DNA of 64,000 nucleotides from assembly GCA_013400155.1 (NCBI GenBank), contig VXBM01000055.1, forward strand, positions 1,989,829-2,053,828, given 5' to 3'. The notes under the pieces are model-generated. The model was not told the DNA's origin. It was given only the letters and a program-made list of their open reading frames with translations, and ran no database searches. Position 1 is the stretch's first letter; each line of letters opens with the position of its first letter. This document shows, piece by piece, positions 56,493 through 64,000 of the stretch. The DNA is from Helopsaltes ochotensis. Its lineage: Eukaryota > Chordata > Aves > Passeriformes > Locustellidae. Made by a program: the position numbers and the translations under genes.

Positions 56493-59400
56493 CTTAGGGG
56501 AAAAAAAAAAAACCAAAATTCAGTATACTTAACCTTCTATAATTAGACACACATTTTAAAGTCTTTGGAAGGTTTATATAAGCCTGCTTTCTACAGCTCA
56601 GCTTACAACTCTGAGGTCTCGAATGCCAGTACTGCAAACATATAAGCACAGTTTTACCCGTTATGTTATTTAATATAACAAAAGTATTTGCCTGGCAAAG
56701 CACTATTGTTGAGATGTTTACATCATTAAAACTAAGTAATAAGAAAAAAACTAATTACAGGTTAGCTGAAACAAAGTTAGAAATTAATTTCAAGTTCTCT
56801 CTAAAATTTCACCTGTGTAAAACACAACCAAAACAAACTTCTTGGATGAAGAATAGCAATATTTCATATGAAAACTCATGATGAGTTTCAGTATTTTACT
56901 TTTTTGCAAATTTTCTGTTAGTTGTTCATGAGTGTGGCCAGTGACATTCAACTTGAAAGTCTGTGTTAATAGCAAGAAAAATTTCTTCAACTACCAGAAA
57001 GTGCCGTTTTCCTCTAAAGAGACATATCTCAATTTGTTTTCACCCTCAGAGAATGATGACTGAACTCCACCCACTGTGAGAACTGCATCCTCTGCAGGCT
57101 AGGAGGAAACCCTGCCCGTGATCTCCTCCAGCTCACTCTGCCTTCCTGACTGCCTGTCCTCAGTATTTCAGCACATTTTTATTTGCTCCTAATGTTACCA
57201 CCAGTTTTTCTGACCTTCCAAGTCGTCTTTTTTGATTACCACTCTCTAAAGCTGAGTTTTCCTTTCAGCCATGGCTCACTGAATCATTTACCTTCCTCCT
57301 CATCCAGACAATGCTCTTCAGCTGCCAAAGGGATGGAGAGCATTGGAAAACACTATTATAAAGCACTTTAATAGACAAGTTACCCCTACATCTTTTGAAC
57401 TCTTGTTGGACAGCACCAGTTGTGGGAAATCACCCTTTGTAACAGAAAATGTCAGAATGTTCAACTCCATTGAGCTTTCCAATATTGCAATTAGTCCTTC
57501 CCTCTCCCACAATGGATAATAGATGATGCCAGCAGCACAAAAATCAACTTGCCAGTTCAAAGTTGCCTCAGGTATTTGAGGACACACTTCATCCCACCTC
57601 TAACTGCTGCGTAAAGACACTGAATAACAAGACCAAATCATTCCAGCACCTTTCCATCTGACCTCAGCAAGCTGTGAGGAGCAGCACAAGCTGCCAACAC
57701 ATCTTGTAATCACACTAATGCATGGATCACTTCATATTTTGTTTGTACTAGATAAAAATAGAGCAGTTTTCATTAATGCCAAATAAAACACCTTTAAATT
57801 TCAGGAAGTGTAGGTACATACGGAAAAGCATTTTTTTCTCAACAGAAGCAATAATTAGGGAGCTCCTACCATCATTACTATCAAATAATGGTTTTACCAC
57901 CATTATGCCCACATTTTCCTCCAAAAAAGTCCACTACACTGAGCAGATTGAATTAAAGCAGAAATAATTGGAGGTGGCAGTATGGTAAAAATAACAAATC
58001 AGATATGAAGGTATTTGATATGAATTACCACAGTTTACAAATCCATCCATTTGTCATTGGATCTGCAAAGTTTAGCATGGTGTGTGAGCTCAAAGCTGTC
58101 TGAAGGGAAGAAATAAAACATTACCCCATCATTACATCCAGCACAGACTACATTATTGGAATAACACAGCATCTACCCAAAAACAAACCCAGACAAAATG
58201 TGTAATTCCTCATGACCAGTCAGTGTATTTTCCACAAGCTACTATTCTAATGGGATACTGTTTGTTTTCCTCCATCCAATTACTTGTACTCATAAAATGC
58301 TGGCTGCAATTCTGTTTTAACTGAAATTAGCAGTCAGCGAAAAATAATAGTACTATACATTTTTCATATTTGGATGCACAAATTTGCAGTTTTTTTCTGT
58401 GGTCATGAGGGTAAAATAAAGAGATATTTCCATTACAAAGTGTTACTTGGATAGGTACAGCAGCAAGGAAATTGTTTTACGTAGTTATTTTGTATATAGT
58501 TCATTCCTGCTTTAATTCAGCACATCTTCTCTATTTTCATCCTCTTTCAGATGTTTTTCACAGTTGCAGTTGTTGAAAACACTTTAGTGCATCAAAGAAA
58601 CAACACTTAAAAATGTTGCTCCATATCCTGGGGCACAAACACCACAACACAGAGTTATAAAGTTCTTGTAAGATACTTGTTTATAATTACAGATTTCCAG
58701 CACAGACACCAGAATCTTTTAAAATTCTATTTGCATTTTCAATTAAAAAGGGAAGAGAAGCCATCTCGTCAATCTGAGCATGCTGAGGAGCTATTCTTGC
58801 TTTCAGGCACTTACTTAATATTTCCTTCCTCAAGGAAGCAGGTCAGTGTGTTTTGCAGCCAGCACCCTGTTTCTGCCCCAAGAGCTGACATCACAGGGGC
58901 CCAGAGAGAACCAGTTTTTATCCTGAGAAACACAAGATTGCCAAGCCACAGCAGCTCTGGGGATGAGTCACGGCCCCAAGTGGGACATGTGTGGTGGCAC
59001 TAGCGACTAACTAACAATATCACATCTAGGAACTGAAACAAAGGCAAAAAGCCATCTGGATTGGGAGCAACAGCACCAGTGACATTTTAAACAACTTCCA
59101 GCTAAAGGGAAAAAACAATAATTCAAATAATAATAAAAAGCTATTTCAGGCTGTTAACCTCATAGCTATTCCTGCCCACTGTCACAGTAACAACAACCTC
59201 ACTTACAAAAGAAGGAAGTAATTAAACCAGCACTTAACCTTGGCTCCTCAAGTGTCTAATCAATGACTGAATTTCACAGGAGCAAAGCCCAATACAAAAC
59301 GTTTTTCTAACGCACAGGTAGTACTGACAGACAGCATTCATACCTTCCTATGTAAAGTATAAATTTTCTCTAAGCTTTAACCTGCAAATTTCAGATTCAT

Positions 59401-60035
59401 ATATACGTCTGTGTGCCCACACACTTGCCCTCCTAATCAATTTGTATTTTAATATAGTAGCTGTTCTTCCAGAGCTTTTATACTAATGGAAAGAAGTGGA
59501 ACACAGATGACTAAACATGTGCAGAAGGAAATTTGTCACTCATCTTGGTATTTATTTATATAATGTACACAAAGAAGAAACCCTAAAACAGGATTTCTCA
59601 ATTGGGTGTGGCTGTTCTGACTTTTAAAGGACTTGCCATCTCTAGGCAGACAGAAGAATTTGCTCTGGTGCTAACAGCCTCATTCCAGAAGCCAGGAGAC
59701 CTTATTATAGCTTTTCCCTCACCTCCCAACAAAAGTACATCTCACCATTGAACCAACAAGACCACTTGGAAAGGAAGAAAGGAAAAAAAAAACAAAGAAA
59801 GAAAGGGCTACCAGAAGCAGGCTGTTTCTTTGTTGATTTCTAAAACAGTTTAAGGATAGACATAGTCAAAAGTAAGCTGCACATATTTTTGTGTGAATTG
59901 CAGGCGGCTCATGTTTTCCCCCAGCCAAAACAGAACTAAAATCCTATGTCCTGGGTTATGCAGAGCAGGTACAAAACTGGTTCGGGANNNNNNNNNNNNN
60001 NNNNNNNNNNNNNNNNNNTAATTTATATGTTCGGG

Positions 60036-60109
<74 letters not shown>

Positions 60110-62204
60110 AAAAAAGAAAAAAAAAAAGTAGGCAACACCTCCAGCAAGTGTTGGCTACCAGCAGAACCACTGAACACTGCACAGTACCAGCTAACAAAAT
60201 CCAGCCATTCAGAACACCCCCAAGGAATTCCAGACTTATTCTTTAGACTAAAGATCAGTAGGATTTCAGAAGCTGTGATTGCACACTGGGGCTGTGTTCT
60301 CTTTCTAAACCACCCACCCATTTTCCTGAGGGCAAGCAAGACTATCTTGTGCCAAGCTCAAATCCATCGTGCATCCTTCAGGACATTGCGGAGATCCCAG
60401 GGCCACCCAGCTGCAAAGGTTTCCCCCCACTGCAGCCAGAGCTGGTGAAATCAGTTTTACTTGTGCTGCGTAGTTAACTTGAACAGGTTAACTAAATCCA
60501 GGAGGTGCAAATATCCGACATCACACAGTGCCAACCAAGGAGATACAAAGGATAAGCATGGGAGGGAATTTGTAAGGTTTTCCTGAAATTAAGAGCTGCC
60601 CAAGAACATGCTCACAGAGAGCCTGTCTGGAGCACTGCAAAAAATGAGACATGGAGTAACAATGCAATGAATTCTCCTTTCAAAATAATTTATCACATCA
60701 GCAAAAGACTTAGACATTATAAAGTAACAAATCCACTTGAATTGTCATCAACACTCAAGATTTATCTACGTCAGATAAGTTCTTCTAAAACCAACTTTTT
60801 GAATAATGCAGCAATTATGAAAACTCACACTATGTCATTAAATCCTTTACTTCTGAACTCACCACAAATCCCCTATCACTCATCCTCCGAGATCTGTATT
60901 TCTAAAGAAATACAAGTGTTGGTGTTAAAAGAACACCAACATAAAATCCAATGAAATGTTCAATGTTTTATATTGAAATACAATCCAGAAGACTGCTAAT
61001 AAAATACAAGTGAAAGTAACTGCAAAGAAAGTGGTAATTATAAATGCACATATAATGCAGTGTCAGAGGAAAATTTTGATGTCCTGTTATCTCTCATCCC
61101 ACTTATTCTCCTGAGCACCAAGTCTTTGGAATCTTTAGAAGAGCTATCTTACATCTGAAATGATGTCACCCACCCCTGAAATGTGGTCAGCTCTCTCAGG
61201 ATGAAATCAGTGTGCTATCACCCCATACAGATGGCAAAAAGTTGGAAGGGAGGATCATTTGTAAGTTAAAAAGTAATTTTGCTTAAGAATTAAGTTTGTT
61301 TTTCACCACCTCTTCTAAACACAGGTGCATTTTAAGGGCACATAAATATCTACAGCTCTTCAAGTTAAATATAGAGCTGGGTTTACACTTCTTTTTTCAC
61401 TAAACCCATGAATATTTACAGAAAGAACAAATACCAGAAGCTAACTTGTTTTGGATACGCAAAAACTAAGGGCATTCTGCTTATCCAGATTTTTGCTTTA
61501 TGTAATAAGTTGTTACAACTGTTCGAGGACCACATCCAACACAATCATCACTGTGATCAATACAGTTCTTTATCTACTGCTTGCTCTATCACGTGGCAGT
61601 CAAGGGGCTAAAAAAACCCAAAAGTCTTGTAGTGGTGAAAAACTGCAGACACATGCAGACACACAAGGACAGTGTTTAAACAGTATCTTACTGTCCAGAA
61701 CAGATGAGATGACAATCTGACCACAGTCATTTTCTAGGAAACAGCAGCAGCACATCACATAGTCTAAGTAGGAGACACACTAAGCACTTACACAATACTA
61801 TCGTTGTAATCATTTTTCGAATCGTGTAAACATCTAGTACTATAAAAAGATGAGCAAGCCATAAATGAAATATTTGAGAAGACACAAGGGAAAAGAACCT
61901 AATAGAAAGATGGAAAAGGAGTCCAAAAACGCAGGAAGATCTATGTCCTACAAAACTTAGCAGGCCTTTAGAAAAACATTTTTTAAAAATTGAAAAAGTC
62001 TGATTTCTTTTGAAGACGCTAGAAGCAAATATATGCATTAGATCAGGGCCAGTATTCAGCTCTGCAGAACTACATCCTCTTCTGTTCCTCAATCCGTACC
62101 AAATTCCTGGGAGCTGTTCTGCAGCCCAGGGCAGTGTCTGAGAGCTTCCCAGGACTGCCACAGGTTGTTATAGGGGCACTTTGGGCACCAGCTCCACCCT
62201 CTAC
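56493..62204 (-). other. Upstream region, probably PIK3CB 5' intron
   Basis: No coding exon was found on either strand over 5.7 kb. It contains the poly-A tract and the small gap near 60000. In mammals the promoter of PIK3CB lies far upstream of the first coding exon, so this is most likely a 5' UTR intron. Confidence 0.5.
59988..60127. repeat. 31-N gap followed by a 92-nt poly-A tract
   Basis: The N run (59988-60018) is followed by TAATTTATATGTTCGGG and almost pure A from 60036 to 60127, with two G interruptions. TTCGGGA occurs both just before the gap and just before the A tract, suggesting an unresolved local duplication or misjoin. Confidence 0.85.
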
Positions 62205-62560
62205 CCTCATCAGCCCTGTTCTAGCCCCTCAGCAGTCCCATTCCCTCCCCTCATCGCTCCTGTTCCATCACCTCATCAGTCCCATTCCATCTCATCGCTC
62301 CATTCCTTGTCCTCATCGCTCCTGTTCCGTGTCACTGCTCCCATTCCACTCCCCTCATCAGTTCCATCCCCTCAAAGCTCCCAGTTTCATCTCATCAGTT
62401 CAGTTCCATCCCTGCATCGCTCCCATTCCCTCCCCTCATCACTCCTGTTCCATCTCCTCCTCAGCCCTGTTCCCTCCCCTCATCACCCCTGTTCCATCTC
62501 CTCATGGTTCCTGTTCCATGCCCTCATCAGTCCCATTCCATTCCCTCATTCCCTCCCCTC
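62205..62560. repeat. Pyrimidine-rich minisatellite
   Basis: Roughly 350 bp of imperfect tandem units of about 25-30 bp built from CCCCTCATCRSTCC and YRTTCCATC blocks. The long open frames across it are a by-product of the repeat composition. Confidence 0.85.
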
Positions 62561-62821
62561 CCCGCTGCAGTTTCATTCACCCCAGCCCGAGGGCACTCTC
62601 TCTGAGGGCAGCCCACGGCCAGAGCAGTGTTGTTCAGCTTTTCCCCTCCTCGGCCTCCCCTCCCATCCCGCCAAGCCACACAATGGAGAACACGGGGAAC
62701 AAACGTCTCCAGTTTTCCACGGGCCGGGAGCCGCCTCGCCGTGCGAGCAGCAGGCGTGTGGAGGAGGGCGCAGGGGAACACGGCCCTCACCCTACGGAAC
62801 AGGCACAGGGTGACATCGGGG

Positions 62822-63150
62822 TTAACAATCACAAGGCTGGAAGACACCTTCACGATCATCGAGCACAACCATGCCCTAACGCCTCAACTACACCACGGCA
62901 CTGAGTGCCACATCCAGTCTTTTTTAAACACATCCAGGGTGGTGACTCCACCACCTCCCCGGGCAGACAATTCCAGTACTTTATCGTTCTTCCTGTAAAA
63001 AACTTTTTCCTGACATCCAACCTAAATTTCCCTTGGCACAGCTTAAGGCTGTGTCCTCTCCTTCTGTCAGTTGTCATCTGGAGAAGGAGATCAAGCCCCA
63101 GCTGGGTACAACCACTTTTCAGGGATTTGTAGAGAGTGAATTGCAGCCGA
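62822..63150 (-). mobile_element. CR1 LINE 3' fragment
   Basis: The reverse complement contains the conserved end of the CR1 reverse-transcriptase ORF (RKKFFTGR..KYWNCLPGEVVESP) and the 3' tail (TGGAAGACACCTTCACGATC on the plus strand). It is disrupted and non-functional and lies in the same orientation as PIK3CB. Confidence 0.85.
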
Positions 63151-64000
63151 GGTTTGGGTTGAAGGTTTAATGTGACAGGAGCAAGCACCAGCTGTTCCAA
63201 CAGTGCATGAGGTACCAAGAACTGTGTTTTCTGTTCTCCTCTACCTGGCCACACACGACCAATAATGACCCTTTTAAAGCCAGAACCCCATGCAGTGGTA
63301 ACTCAAATGTGGTCTGTGTACCACTGTAGACCATGGAAACGCGTGCAGACTGCCATGGGAATTCTCATTTAGCCCTAAAGACTGAACCCACTTAAGGTTC
63401 TGGCCTTCTACAGGTGCACAGGTGAATTTGCATCCAAACTGCCTCCAAATCTAAAAATAAAATACAATCAACTTGATGACAGATACAAATGCCTAAATCA
63501 GCAAGTGAAGATCTTTCCACTCCACGAATGTTATGGGTATCTATCTACAATAGCAAAGATTTTAAGAATTCAAGACATCCACAAAGTAGACTGGAAAGTT
63601 ATTTTTAAAGATCATGTGGTACTATAAATATTTCCCAGCAGTTTAGTTCAACTGGCACATGAGCTGGCCCTATGGAATGGAAAATTAAATGCCCATTTAG
63701 TCAGGGTTCCTCCAGAAATCAGAATAAAAATATCACCATTTAGTTTTTTAAAAATATCTATGTGTAGAAAACATGAAAAGCCTTTTTCAAAGGCCTCCTT
63801 CCCTCACAGTGCTCACACTGGTACGAACAGTGGTCTCTCAGCTCTCAAATCTAGATTCTCTCATTTTCTTCATGAAACACAGCTAATTTTCCACAAACAA
63901 AGATAATTTCATTAGGGTTTTTTATCCCACATCCCTGATTATTTTGCCAGCTCATCTCCTGTAGCTTTATTCCTCTAGTGTACCCATAGCATGATGCACC
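63151..64000. other. Right-edge stretch, nothing recognised
   Basis: AT-rich sequence without coding, splice or repeat signals that I can support. Confidence 0.4.

Noticed and set aside
62134..62904. 256-codon and 210-codon plus-strand open frames rich in Ser, Pro and His
   Set aside because: They are the translation of the pyrimidine minisatellite and its flank; no splice or homology support.

Overview
The window is vertebrate nuclear DNA, most likely from a bird and probably a songbird. It is intron-rich, with GT-AG splice sites, CpG-island promoters and CR1 LINE fragments. Its LTRs resemble songbird endogenous-retrovirus families as I remember them; no database was searched. There is no prokaryotic gene, CRISPR array or operon. 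Three runs of N (24868-25382, 41737-41849, 59988-60018) show that this is a draft assembly.

The dominant feature is a complete coding set for PIK3CB, the catalytic p110-beta subunit of class IA phosphoinositide 3-kinase, on the minus strand from 56459 (ATG) to 20421 (stop). I placed 22 coding exons by reading splice sites. Their lengths sum to 3201 nt, every exon junction keeps phase, and the product is 1066 residues. It has the adaptor-binding, Ras-binding, C2, helical and kinase domains, with catalytic and activation loops intact. The promoter and any further 5' noncoding exons were not found and probably lie beyond 64000.

To the left, on the plus strand, a CpG island (about 3535-4060) is followed by short exons that join in phase (4147-4184, 4602-4620, 6723-6843, 6950-6986, 7478-7529, then 9393-9477, 11782-12022). 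They end in a stop and an AATAAA at 12304. I do not recognise the product. It ends in a Cys/His-rich, probably zinc-binding, segment. It sits where mammals carry FAIM next to PIK3CB, but I saw nothing FAIM-like. At the far left there is a weaker candidate terminal exon of another plus-strand gene (550-681).

The rest is introns and intergenic DNA with mobile-element debris. There is an LTR at 15415-17386 with a second LTR inserted into it (16311-16858, flanked by a 5-bp target duplication). A GC-rich LTR-like block lies at 8200-8740. CR1 fragments lie at 20216-20340, 52971-54054 and 62822-63150. A decayed retroviral integrase fragment sits in PIK3CB intron 11, and a minisatellite at 62205-62560. 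I found no convincing new biological system. The most useful leads are the unidentified plus-strand gene, the triplicated 3' splice site before its last exon, and the nested LTR.
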